From NCBI RefSeq assembly GCF_036108815.1, contig NZ_CP107985.1, positions 1,612,001 to 1,676,000 of the forward strand: DNA of 64,000 nucleotides, written 5' to 3'. The notes beneath the pieces were generated by a model. It searched no databases and was not told where the DNA came from. It saw nothing but the letters and a program-made list of their open reading frames with translations. The stretch comes from Streptomyces sp. NBC_00353 (GTDB lineage: Bacteria > Actinomycetota > Actinomycetes > Streptomycetales > Streptomycetaceae). Shown here one piece after another: positions 52,256-61,122 of the stretch. The translations under genes were made by a program, and so were the position numbers. Every line of letters starts with the position of its first letter. Within the stretch, counting starts at the first letter, position 1.

Positions 52256-53622
52256 GGCGGCTCCGCGCCATCGGACGGCTCCGCACCGCGCTGCCCCACA
52301 CTCTGCGGGGCCGCCTCGCCCTGCTCGCCCTGGCCTCCGCCACGGCCTGGGTCGCCGCGCTCACCATCGCGTTCGACATCGTCCTCGCCGGACGACTGAG
52401 CAGCCAGGCCGCCGACGTGCTGCAGACCCGAGCCGCGGCGGTGGCCGCCACCGTCGAGGCACGCCCGGACGGCGGGATCGTCGTCCACGAACCGCCCGAC
52501 GACCGCGCCCTGGATGTCGGCACGTGGATCTACCGCGGAAGCACGGCCATCGAGAGGCCGAGCGCGCCCCCCGCCCTCCAGCGGCAGGCCGACCGGCTCA
52601 CCGGCCGCGGCAGCGCATACCAGGAGTCCGGCGGGAGGAACGCCTCCCGGCTCTACGCCCTGCCGGTGCGCGTCGGCAACCGCCAGACGGGCACCGTTGT
52701 CGTAGCCGTCTCCCTCGACCCGTACCGCAGCACCGCCCGCGCCGCCCTCGCCGGTTCGGCGGTCCTCGGGCTGCTGCTCCTGGTCGGGGTGTACCTGCTC
52801 ACCCGCACCGTCGTCGGCCGGGCCCTGCGCCCGGTCGCCGAGATGAGCACCCGGGCGGCCCGCTGGAGCGAACTCGGCGCCGCCGAACGCTTCGGCACCG
52901 CCCACCGCCCGGACGAGCTCGCCTCGCTCGCCACCAACCTCGACGAACTCCTGGACCGGCTGGCCGCCGTACTGCGCCACGAACAACTCCAGACCGCCGA
53001 GCTCTCGCACGAGCTGCGCACCCCGCTGGCCCGCATCGTCGCCGAGACCGACTGGCTCACGGCCCGGCCACGGGACGCGGCCGGACAGCACGCCTCCCAC
53101 CAGGCGATCGCTGCCGCCGCCGGCACGATGCGGCACATCTGCGACACCCTGCTCTCCGAGGCCCGCGCCCGCACCGGGCAGCCCCCCGGTCGCTGCCGAC
53201 TGCCCGCAATGGCCGATCACCTGGCCCAGCAGTACGCGCGTCAGCACCCTGACGCCCCGCCGCTGTCCGTACGGGGCGGCGCAGGCGTCACCGCAGGTGT
53301 CTCCCCCGCGCTCGTGGAACGCATGCTCACGCCGCTGCTCGACAACGCCCGCCGCTATGCCGCCACCGGCGTCACCCTGACGTTCGCGCCGACCCCGGCC
53401 GGTGTGGAGCTCGCCGTGAGCGACGACGGCCCGGGTGTGCCCGCAGAGACCGGCCCGGCCGTTTTCGAGCCGGGCCGCCGGGCGGATCCGGACGACGGTC
53501 ATGACGGGGCCGGTCTCGGTCTGGCGCTGGCCCGGCGGCTCGCCCGCGCGTCCGGCGGCGACATCGAGTGGGACCCGGCCGCCACCGGCGCGCGGTTCGT
53601 GGTCAGCCTTCCGGCAGGCTGA
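52252..53622 (+). CDS. Membrane sensor histidine kinase, EnvZ/OmpR-partner type
   Basis: 456 residues. Two membrane helices (ALLALASATAWVAALTIAFD and AVLGLLLLVGVYLLTRTVV) frame an extracytoplasmic domain of about 110 residues. A HAMP segment follows, then HisKA with His253 in AELSHELRTPLARI. The ATPase has LTPLLDNARRYAATG, VSDDGPGVP and GAGLGLALARRLA. It is translationally coupled to the response regulator. The sensed signal is unknown. The gene's last 20 bases overlap the convergent membrane-protein gene. Confidence 0.93.
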   Translation: MRRLRAIGRLRTALPHTLRGRLALLALASATAWVAALTIAFDIVLAGRLSSQAADVLQTRAAAVAATVEARPDGGIVVHEPPDDRALDVGTWIYRGSTAIERPSAPPALQRQADRLTGRGSAYQESGGRNASRLYALPVRVGNRQTGTVVVAVSLDPYRSTARAALAGSAVLGLLLLVGVYLLTRTVVGRALRPVAEMSTRAARWSELGAAERFGTAHRPDELASLATNLDELLDRLAAVLRHEQLQTAELSHELRTPLARIVAETDWLTARPRDAAGQHASHQAIAAAAGTMRHICDTLLSEARARTGQPPGRCRLPAMADHLAQQYARQHPDAPPLSVRGGAGVTAGVSPALVERMLTPLLDNARRYAATGVTLTFAPTPAGVELAVSDDGPGVPAETGPAVFEPGRRADPDDGHDGAGLGLALARRLARASGGDIEWDPAATGARFVVSLPAG

Positions 53623-54412
53623 CAGAAGTGTCGGCCGCGTCCCGCCGGGTCACCGTCAGATAGCTGACCAGGGCCAGGATCAGGACGAGGAAGATCGCGC
53701 TGGTGCCGACCGTACCGAAGCCGAGGCCGCCGTCACCGCGCGCCTGGGAGAGGTAGTCGCCGAGCGAGGCGCCCAGTGGGCGGGTGAGGATGTACGCGAT
53801 CCAGAACGCCGGAACGGCGGCGAGGCCGAACCCGTAGTGGGCCGCGGCCACGGCGGCGATGAGCACCGCGAACACCACCGCGGACACCCAGTAGCCCAGG
53901 TCCATCCGCTCGGCCGTGAGGTCGCCCGCCGAGGTGCCGAGAGCGAACGTGAAGAGGATCGCCGCCCAGTAGAACGCCTCGCGGCGGACCGTGTGAATGG
54001 AGTGGATGGAGAGCGTCCGCTCGCTCCCGTACCAGGCGGCGAACACCGCGACGAGCAAAACGGCGAAGACGACCGTCGTCGTCTCCAGCGCCACCCCGAA
54101 GTTGTCCGTGAGGTTGTCGCTCACGAGCGTGCCGACCACGCTGATCAGCACCACGGCAAGCCAGTAGAGCCCGGGCACGTACTTCTTGGCCCGGAACTGG
54201 AACCACAGCGTTCCGATCAGCAGCACGGCCATGACCAGCGAGGTGTTCGTCAGACCCAGACCGAGGTTGTCGTTGAGGAGATCGGCCGCGGTCTCGCCCA
54301 CCGTCGTGCACAGCACTTTGATCACCCAGAAGTACACCGTGACTTCGGGGACCTTGTTCAGCATCTGCCGCGCCCCGGCGTGTGCCGGATACGCAGCTGT
54401 TTCATTCGTCAT
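53603..54412 (-). CDS. COG4705-type membrane protein
   Basis: 269 residues in about nine membrane helices arranged as repeated units. KVLCTTVGETAADLLNDNLG, ISVVGTLVSDNLTDNFGVAL and ALGTSAGDLTAERMDLGYWV and RPLGASLGDYLSQ each carry a G-(D/E)-x-x-(A/S)-D-like motif, which may line a transport path. The COG4705 family is uncharacterised in my knowledge, though often next to two-component systems. It converges on the kinase gene with a 20-base overlap, so antisense interference is possible. The ATG at 54412 was chosen because upstream frame sequence is not membrane-like. Confidence 0.85.
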   Translation of the reverse strand: MTNETAAYPAHAGARQMLNKVPEVTVYFWVIKVLCTTVGETAADLLNDNLGLGLTNTSLVMAVLLIGTLWFQFRAKKYVPGLYWLAVVLISVVGTLVSDNLTDNFGVALETTTVVFAVLLVAVFAAWYGSERTLSIHSIHTVRREAFYWAAILFTFALGTSAGDLTAERMDLGYWVSAVVFAVLIAAVAAAHYGFGLAAVPAFWIAYILTRPLGASLGDYLSQARGDGGLGFGTVGTSAIFLVLILALVSYLTVTRRDAADTSVSLPEG

Positions 54413-54590
54413 GACCGGTGAGGCTGGCACGGCGAACCTGAACACATCCTGACTGCTTCTCCACTCCGCCGGCAGATGATGCGCGGACTCACCGAGATCC
54501 TCTTCGCACAAGCGATACGTGCAGCAGCAGTCGATCACTCATGGCGTTACGCTCATTTTGTATGCATTCATTCCGACTGTGGAGGCAGCC

Positions 54591-54746
54591 ATGCGCCCTA
54601 CCGACGAGTACCCCACTCCGTCGCAGGCCGAGGGCGAGAGGTTGGAAGAGGATTTGAATCCGGCCGAGGAACGGCATCCCGCCACGACGCGCACCCAGCC
54701 CTCCCAGGCCGAGGGCGAGCGCCGAGCGGAGGATGACGAAAGCTGA
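54591..54746 (+). CDS. Small acidic protein with two PSQAEGER repeats
   Basis: 51 residues, very hydrophilic: MRPTDEYPTPSQAEGERLEE then DLNPAEERHPATTRTQ and a second PSQAEGERRAED. The octapeptide PSQAEGER occurs twice. A near-perfect ribosome site GGAGG lies five bases before the ATG and a strong terminator follows, so translation is well supported despite the size. It is probably disordered and cytoplasmic. It may be a stress-related small protein given the neighbours, but I recognise no family. Confidence 0.68.
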   Translation: MRPTDEYPTPSQAEGERLEEDLNPAEERHPATTRTQPSQAEGERRAEDDES

Positions 54747-54753
54747 AGTGGAG

Positions 54754-54785
54754 GTGGCTCCGGCTCCGACCGGAGTCGGAGCCAC
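54754..54785 (+). terminator. Hairpin terminator after the small acidic protein gene
   Basis: GTGGCTCCG (54754-54762) pairs with CGGAGCCAC (54777-54785), and inner CTCCG/CGGAG arms extend the stem around a two-base loop. It starts eight bases after the stop codon. Confidence 0.82.
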
Positions 54786-54950
54786 AAGGCCGCGGCGTCA
54801 GGTCCAAGCGTCCGACCTCCACGAGCGTGGCGGTCGACGGCGCGGGCGCAGGGACGGCCGTCCCTTGAGTTACCGACCACCTCGCCGGCGGACAGCCGCT
54901 GCGTAGCGCGATTTCCTACCGACTTCGCGCCCGAAATATACAGTTGATCC

Positions 54951-57851
54951 ATGAATGCTCGGTTGGCCCTGCTTGACAGTGTGGAACAGGGCGTCACGGA
55001 GGGCGAGGTGCTGCGGCTCGCGCTTCAGCACGCCGTCGCCGAGCTGGACGGCCTGGGCGGGACGGTGCACCTGCGTGGTCCCATGTCGGCGCTGCGTCTG
55101 GTGTCAGTGGCTGGACTGCCCCCGGCCCTCGTCCGACCGTGGGAGATCATCGACCAGGAGGACACCTCGGCCCCGGCCCGCGCCGTGCGCCAGGGCATCG
55201 GTGTGTGGGCGCTCCACGACCCCTCGGCCTCCGCCCCGCCCACGTCGGCCACCGACTGGCCCGGTACAGGCCTGGCAGCCGTACCGGTGTTCGGCGCGGA
55301 GCGCCCGGTCGGCGCGCTCACCGTGGTGACAGGCGCCTCGGGAGAGCCCACGAGGAAGCATTGGGATTTCCTCACAGCGGTGGCCTCCTGGGCGAAGGAG
55401 CGGATGATCCAGGCCCCGCCCCCCGTTCGCCCTGCCCCGGAGGAGCCGAGCGGCAACTTCCTGCGGCAGGCGCTCAAGGCCGTCCAGGTAGGCACCTGGG
55501 ACTGGGACATCCGCACCGGCGCACTGTCCTGGGACGATGCGGCCATGGCCATCTACGGCACCGAGCCTGCCGACTTCACGCCCCACGTCGAGAGCTGGAT
55601 GAAGGTGGTCCACCCCGACGACGTGCCGTGGGCGCTCGCCGCCGTCGAGAAGGCCATTCGCACCCGCGGTGTATTCCAGGCCGAATACCGAGTACGACGC
55701 CCCGACGGCAGTTACGGCTGGACCCAGGCGCGCGCAAGGGTGGTGCTCGACGACGCGGGCGAGCCCTACCGGATGATCGGGACGGCGTGGGACAGCAACG
55801 AGTCCCGGTCCGCCCGTGACGCGCTCAGCCACGCCTTGCGCCATATGAGCGACGGCTTCCTGTCGGCGGACGACGACTGGCGGATCACCTTCGTCAACCT
55901 GGAGGCGGAAAGCATGCTGGGCTCCTCCGAGGAGGAGCTGTTCGGCCGCGTGCTGTGGGAACTGCCCGCCGTGCAGCAGGTCGCCGACATGGAGGCCCGG
56001 TGCCGCCGGGCCGCCGCCACGGCCACGCCCACAGGCTTCGACATGCAGATTCCGGATACCGGACGCTGCTACCACCTGCGGCTCGTCCCGGTGCCCGATG
56101 GGGTCACCCTGTACTTCACCGACGTCACCGAGATGCGCAGGCACGAGGCCGAGCGGATCGCCGCCGAGAGGGCCTCCGCCGAGCGCGCCTCCCGGATCAC
56201 CGAGCTGACCGCAGCACTCGCCACGGCGACGACCTCACGGGACGTGGTGGACGCGGTGGCCCAGCGGGTGCTGCCGCCGTTCCGCGCCACCGGGCTGCTC
56301 GTGCAGGCCGTCGAGGGCAACCGGGTCCGCAACGTCGGAGCCGTCGGCTACCCCAGCGCATTCCTCGAAAGCGTCGACGGCCGTTCGCGAATCGCGAAAG
56401 ATCCCGTCTGGGACGCGATCTCCACCCAGGGGCCGCTGTTCCTCTCCTCGGCCCAGGAGTACGCGGCGCGCTATCCCACCATGGCCGACCACCCGCGGGA
56501 CGTCGGCAAGCAGTCCTGGGCGTTCCTGCCGCTGACCGCCTCCGGGCACACCTTCGGCGTCTGCGTGATCGTGTTCGACCAGCCGCGCCGCCTGGCCGAC
56601 GAAGAGCGCACCCTGCTGACCGCCATCAGCGCGCTGGTCGCGCACGCCCTGGAACGTGCGCGGCTCTACGACGCCGAGCACACCCGGTCCAGGGAGCTGC
56701 AGCGCGCGCTGCTCCCCCGGACACTGCCCGACCTGCCGTCGTGCACCACCGCCGCCCGCTACCTGCCCGCCGGACACGGCATGGACGTCGGCGGCGACTG
56801 GTACGACGTCATCCCGCTCTCCGCCGGACGGGTCGCGCTCGTCATCGGCGACGTCATGGGCCACGGCCTCTCCGAGGCCGCCATGATGGGACGGCTGCGC
56901 ACGGCCGTTCACACCCTGGCCGACCTCGAACTGCCTCCCGACGAGATCATGAGCCACCTCAACGACATCGTCAGCGGCCTCGGGGAGGACTCGTACGCCA
57001 CCTGCCTGTACGCCCTGTACGACTCCACCACCCGGACGTGCTCCATCACCCGCGCCGGCCACCCACCACCGGCGGTGGTCCACCCCGACGGCACCGTCCA
57101 CTTCCCGCATCCGGTCCCGGATCCACCTCTGGGGGTGGCAGAGCCGCCGTTCGAGACGATGGAGCTGACGCTGCCCCCGGGAAGCCTCCTCGTGCTGTAC
57201 ACCGACGGTCTCATCGAATCGTCCGAGCGCGAGATCGACCAGGGCATGACCGAGCTGGCCCAGCTCCTGCGCACCGGGGAGAGCGAAGACCTGGACCGGC
57301 TCTGCGAAACCCTTATCGCCGGCCTGCTCCCCGCCGGACAGCACACCAGCGACGACGCCGCCCTCCTGGTCGCCCGTGTGCACGCGCTCAGCTCCGACCG
57401 GATGGCCTCCTGGCCACTCCCGGAGGACCCCCAGGCAGCGGGACTGGCCCGCAGGCACGTCCGGGAGCAGCTGGCCACGTGGGGGCTGGACGACATGGCG
57501 ACGACCACGGAGCTGCTCGTCAGCGAGCTGGTCGGGAACGTCGTACGACATGGGAGGGGACCGCTGCGACTGCGGCTGCTACTCGACGCCGACCTGGTCT
57601 GCGAGGTCTCCGACGGCAGTCTCACCATGCCCAGGGTGCGCCACGCGTCCGAGACGGACGAGGGTGGCCGTGGACTGCAGCTCGTCGCCGCGCTCTCCCA
57701 GCGGTGGGGCGCGCGCTACACCGCTGCCGGCAAGTGCATCTGGACCGCACAGGCGATGCACGGATCCGACATCCCGGCTCCGCTCCTGCCGGAAGCCGGC
57801 ACGCACGCCACCACGCCTCCCGAATCACCGCTTGACGCCGAGCACGCCTGA
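54951..57851 (+). CDS. GAF/PAS sensor with SpoIIE phosphatase and RsbW-like ATPase
   Basis: 966 residues. Order: GAF-like (about 5-150), PAS_3-type (165-290; VGTWDWDIRTGALSWDDAAM), PAS (290-395), GAF (410-565; GLLVQAVEGNRVRNVGAVGY), PP2C (580-800; LQRALLPRTLPDL, VGGDWYDVIPL, VIGDVMGHGLSEAA, LYTDGLIESSE, SDDAALLVARV) and ATPase (820-935; ELLVSELVGNVVRHGRG, GGRGLQLVAALSQRWGARYT). All PP2C metal acids are present. The last two domains align closely with those of the permease fusion at 31196. No membrane segments are seen, so it is a cytoplasmic sensor of a partner switch. The ATG at 54951 fits the domain start. Confidence 0.92.
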   Translation: MNARLALLDSVEQGVTEGEVLRLALQHAVAELDGLGGTVHLRGPMSALRLVSVAGLPPALVRPWEIIDQEDTSAPARAVRQGIGVWALHDPSASAPPTSATDWPGTGLAAVPVFGAERPVGALTVVTGASGEPTRKHWDFLTAVASWAKERMIQAPPPVRPAPEEPSGNFLRQALKAVQVGTWDWDIRTGALSWDDAAMAIYGTEPADFTPHVESWMKVVHPDDVPWALAAVEKAIRTRGVFQAEYRVRRPDGSYGWTQARARVVLDDAGEPYRMIGTAWDSNESRSARDALSHALRHMSDGFLSADDDWRITFVNLEAESMLGSSEEELFGRVLWELPAVQQVADMEARCRRAAATATPTGFDMQIPDTGRCYHLRLVPVPDGVTLYFTDVTEMRRHEAERIAAERASAERASRITELTAALATATTSRDVVDAVAQRVLPPFRATGLLVQAVEGNRVRNVGAVGYPSAFLESVDGRSRIAKDPVWDAISTQGPLFLSSAQEYAARYPTMADHPRDVGKQSWAFLPLTASGHTFGVCVIVFDQPRRLADEERTLLTAISALVAHALERARLYDAEHTRSRELQRALLPRTLPDLPSCTTAARYLPAGHGMDVGGDWYDVIPLSAGRVALVIGDVMGHGLSEAAMMGRLRTAVHTLADLELPPDEIMSHLNDIVSGLGEDSYATCLYALYDSTTRTCSITRAGHPPPAVVHPDGTVHFPHPVPDPPLGVAEPPFETMELTLPPGSLLVLYTDGLIESSEREIDQGMTELAQLLRTGESEDLDRLCETLIAGLLPAGQHTSDDAALLVARVHALSSDRMASWPLPEDPQAAGLARRHVREQLATWGLDDMATTTELLVSELVGNVVRHGRGPLRLRLLLDADLVCEVSDGSLTMPRVRHASETDEGGRGLQLVAALSQRWGARYTAAGKCIWTAQAMHGSDIPAPLLPEAGTHATTPPESPLDAEHA

Positions 57852-57858
57852 TCGGCGT

Positions 57859-59694
57859 TCAGCCGAGCGCACGGTCGAGGTTGAATGCAGCACTGATGAG
57901 GGAAAGGTGGGTGAAGGCCTGCGGGAAGTTGCCGAGTTGTTCTCCCGTCGGTCCGATCTCCTCTGCGTACAGGCCGAGATGGTTGGAGTAGGTGAGCATT
58001 TTCTCGAAGGCCAGGCGGGCATCTTCCAGGCGGCCGGCTCGGGTGAGGGCTTCGATGTACCAGAACGAGCAGATCGAAAAAGTGCCCTCCGTGCCCAGGA
58101 GGCCGTCCGGGCTGGCTCCCACGTCGTAGCGGTGGACAAGCGAGTCGGTGACCAGGTTCGCACCCAGAGTGTCCAGCGTCGCGAGCCACTTCGGGTCGAC
58201 AGGTGAGACGAACTTGACCAAGGGCATCATCAGCACCGCGGCATCCAGGACGTCGCCGTCCAGTTGTTGGACGAAGGCGCCGACCTCGTCCGACCAGCCC
58301 CGGCTCATGATCTGCCGGTAGATCGCGTCACGGCTCCGCCCCCACCGGACAAGGTCGGCAGGCAGGCCACGCCGGGTCGCCATACGCATGGCCCGCTCGA
58401 TCGCCACCCAGCACATCAGACGCGAGTACAGGAAGTCCCGTCGTCCCCCGCGGGTCTCCCAGACGCCTTCGTCCGGCTGGTCCCAGTGGTTGCAGACCCA
58501 GTCCACCACGGCGCCGACCTCGTCCCAGCGGTGGCTGCTGATGGGGTGCCCCCACTTGTCGTACAGGTAGATGGAGTCGATGAGCGCTCCGTAGATGTCC
58601 AGCTGGAGCTGGGTCGCGGCGCCATTTCCCACCCGCACCGGAGACGACCCCATGTACCCCTCGAAATGCGACAGTTCGCGCTCGGGCAGCTCGCGGCGTC
58701 CGTCGATGCCGTACATGATCTGCAGCGGCCCGGTGGCTTCGTCCTCGCACATGATGCAGGAGGACAGGAAGCCCATGAACGCTTCGGCCTCCGATGTGAA
58801 GCCCAGCCTGAGCATGGCGTAGATGCAGAAGGCGGCGTCCCTGACCCACGTGTACCGGTAGTCCCAGTTCCGCTCGCATCCGATCTCTTCGGGCAGGCTC
58901 GTCGTCGGCGCAGCCACGATCGCGCCGGTCGGCGCGTACACGAGCAGCTTCAGCGTCAGCGCGGAGCGGTGCACCATCTCCCGCCACCGTCCGTGGTAAC
59001 GGGAGGCGCTCAGCCACCGCCGCCAGTAGCGGACCGTGGCCTGGAACTCGTCCTCCGCCTCACGCCTGGCACACCCGCGCGGAACGACCTCTGCCCCGAC
59101 CCGGTCGAGGGCGAAGACCGCGGACTCACCCTCCAGCAACTTGAAGTGCGACCAGGCATCCGTGCCGTCGCATTCGAGCGGGACGGTGGCCGTCAGAGCC
59201 AAGGACAGGTTCTCGGATTCGAAGTGCGCACTGTCGCCCTCCAGGCGCGCACTGTGCGGCTCGGTCCCGTAACCGAAGCGGGGAGCCACCCGCGCGGTGA
59301 ACGGAAGCGAGCCCCGGACGCACAGCAGGCGTCTGATCAGCCGGTGCCGGTGAGCCTCGCCCGATTCGTCACCGATGGGCATGAAGTCCTGGATCTCGCC
59401 CACCCCGTCCGCGGCGAAGAATCGCGTGATCAGCACATTGGTGTCGGGAAAATAGAACTGACGGGTCCGCGCAGGTACGTCGGCGGCCAGCTGGAACGAT
59501 CCACCCCGGTCCGCGTCCAGGATGGAGCCGAACACGCTGGGCGCGTCGAACTGCGGGCAGCAGTACCAGTCGATCGTGCCGTCGGTGCCCACGAGCGCGA
59601 CGGTACGAAGGTCGCCAATCAGGCCGTGTTCAGCGATCGGCAGATAGCGTCCGCAGCCCGCTCCCTGCCCGTATCCGGCATTCTCGAACGCCAT
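57859..59694 (-). CDS. Glycoside hydrolase family 15 protein (second copy type)
   Basis: 611 residues. YLPIAEHGLIGDLRTVALVG begins the beta domain. The catalytic barrel carries CERNWDYRYTWVRDAAFCIY, GYMGSSPVRVGNGAATQLQL and GEQLGNFPQAFTHLSLISAA. It has no signal peptide. It is related to the enzyme at 47980 but clearly diverged, so the two are not a recent duplication. The ATG at 59694 has GGGAGG six bases upstream. Its stop lies eight bases from the convergent sensor-phosphatase stop. It likely acts on trehalose or a short alpha-glucan. Confidence 0.92.
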   Translation of the reverse strand: MAFENAGYGQGAGCGRYLPIAEHGLIGDLRTVALVGTDGTIDWYCCPQFDAPSVFGSILDADRGGSFQLAADVPARTRQFYFPDTNVLITRFFAADGVGEIQDFMPIGDESGEAHRHRLIRRLLCVRGSLPFTARVAPRFGYGTEPHSARLEGDSAHFESENLSLALTATVPLECDGTDAWSHFKLLEGESAVFALDRVGAEVVPRGCARREAEDEFQATVRYWRRWLSASRYHGRWREMVHRSALTLKLLVYAPTGAIVAAPTTSLPEEIGCERNWDYRYTWVRDAAFCIYAMLRLGFTSEAEAFMGFLSSCIMCEDEATGPLQIMYGIDGRRELPERELSHFEGYMGSSPVRVGNGAATQLQLDIYGALIDSIYLYDKWGHPISSHRWDEVGAVVDWVCNHWDQPDEGVWETRGGRRDFLYSRLMCWVAIERAMRMATRRGLPADLVRWGRSRDAIYRQIMSRGWSDEVGAFVQQLDGDVLDAAVLMMPLVKFVSPVDPKWLATLDTLGANLVTDSLVHRYDVGASPDGLLGTEGTFSICSFWYIEALTRAGRLEDARLAFEKMLTYSNHLGLYAEEIGPTGEQLGNFPQAFTHLSLISAAFNLDRALG

Positions 59695-59856
59695 GCCAGG
59701 CCTCCCTGCCACCGCGGCGCCACCGCCGTGAAACCGAAAATAACCCTGATAAGAGTCTAAATCGCCACACAGTTGAACTTGGCTCTGCCTCCTCAGCTGC
59801 ACCATCGCCGGGTGCCGTGCCGTGACCACGACGGCGGGTAGTCACCAGCTGTGCAT

Positions 59857-60915
59857 TCACGCGACGGGCGGCGTGGGCAGGCGCAGGTGGGCCAGATCGT
59901 CGGGCGGTGGGCTGTCGGGCCGGTGGAAAAGCGGGGTCTGGTCGATGGCGGCCGCCGGGGCGTCGGCCAGCTGGAAGCGCTCGCGCAGCCGGTGGTAGAA
60001 CTCCAGCGGCGCCAGACGGGCCAGGCGCAGCCGGTACGGTGCCCGGTAGACCGCGACCCAGTCCCCGGGGTCCAGCACTCCGCGCGTCTGCCCGTCGATG
60101 CTCACGGCCACCCGGCCGGAATGCGGCAGCACACGTACCGCGATCGCCTCGTCGGCGGCGGCTATCACGGTACGGCCGAAGGCCATGTGCGGAGCGACCG
60201 GGGTGAAAACGATGGCGTCGGCGGCAGGGTCCAGTACCGGCCCTCCCGCGGCAAAGTTGTAGGCGGTCGAGCCGGTGGGGGTTGCCATGATCACCGCGTC
60301 GGCCGAGTAGGAGGCGAGCAGCTGCCCGGCCAGGTAGACGGCCACGCTCGCCTGCCGGTCCCGGGCGAGCTTTTCCAGGACCACGTCGTTCACGGCGGTG
60401 ACGTCCAGGGCGACACCCCAGCCGACCGGCTGCGGCCCAGCGGGGCGCAGCGTCGGCGCAGGCAGCGCGGGGCCGCGCCCGTAACACAGCACCGTGTCCA
60501 GGCCGACGGGCGTCTGAAGCGGGCGCGACGCGCGCAGCGTGAGCACCATGCGCTCCTCGATCACCGCCTGATCCCGGTGGAGAACGTCCAGAGCCTCCTC
60601 CACCTGGTCGGTGGTGATCTCGGTCAGGAAGCCGACCCGGCCCACGTTCACGCCCAGCACCGACGCCCCGTCCTTGGCAGCGATCCGTGCGCCACGCAGA
60701 AACGTACCGTCACCACCGAACGTGATGATCGACCCAGGATGGCCCGCCGCCTCGGCCTCTTCCTGGCCTCCGTGCCGCGGTTCCCCCTCCCGCCACACGT
60801 CGATGTCGGTGCAGGCGATGCCGCGAGCGGCACACCACAGGCGGGCAGTCCGCGCCGCCGCGACGGCGGCGGGCCTGCCTTGGTGGACGACCAGACCCAG
60901 CCGATTAAGAGGCAT
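59857..60915 (-). CDS. NAD kinase (ATP-NAD/AcoX family)
   Basis: 352 residues. SIITFGGDGTFLRGARIAAK holds the GGDGT motif, and YSADAVIMATPTGSTAYNFA the NE/D-containing and TGSTAY loops. VNDVVLEKLARD supplies the conserved NDVV segment. The enzyme makes NADP from NAD with ATP or polyphosphate. This copy has a longer N-terminal lobe and a Pro-rich tail; it is probably a paralogue of the housekeeping NAD kinase and may supply NADPH capacity under stress. The ATG at 60915 follows GAGAGG; a GTG one codon earlier is also possible. Confidence 0.92.
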   Translation of the reverse strand: MPLNRLGLVVHQGRPAAVAAARTARLWCAARGIACTDIDVWREGEPRHGGQEEAEAAGHPGSIITFGGDGTFLRGARIAAKDGASVLGVNVGRVGFLTEITTDQVEEALDVLHRDQAVIEERMVLTLRASRPLQTPVGLDTVLCYGRGPALPAPTLRPAGPQPVGWGVALDVTAVNDVVLEKLARDRQASVAVYLAGQLLASYSADAVIMATPTGSTAYNFAAGGPVLDPAADAIVFTPVAPHMAFGRTVIAAADEAIAVRVLPHSGRVAVSIDGQTRGVLDPGDWVAVYRAPYRLRLARLAPLEFYHRLRERFQLADAPAAAIDQTPLFHRPDSPPPDDLAHLRLPTPPVA

Positions 60916-60970
60916 CACCTCTCACCGTAGACCGCCCCGGCCCGCCGCGCAGATCGCAACAGGTCGCCCC

Positions 60971-61072
60971 GGCAGACGGGTGGTCGAGCGGATCTTCGCC
61001 TGGCATCCGGGCTTCGAACGCCTCCGTACCCGCTGGGAACGCGGAGCCGACAGCCGTGAAGCCTTCCTCAAC
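60971..61072 (+). pseudogene. C-terminal fragment of an IS5-type transposase
   Basis: The frame GRRVVERIFAWHPGFERLRT then RWERGADSREAFLN matches the conserved VVERTFAWL..RRLRTRYER block of IS5-family transposases. Nothing before or after encodes the rest. It is a different IS5 branch from the fragment at 19794. Confidence 0.68.
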
Positions 61073-61122
61073 AGGCCTGCTGCTGCAGAACGCCGTGCTG
61101 TCACCGGTGCCGTCCGGCGGAT

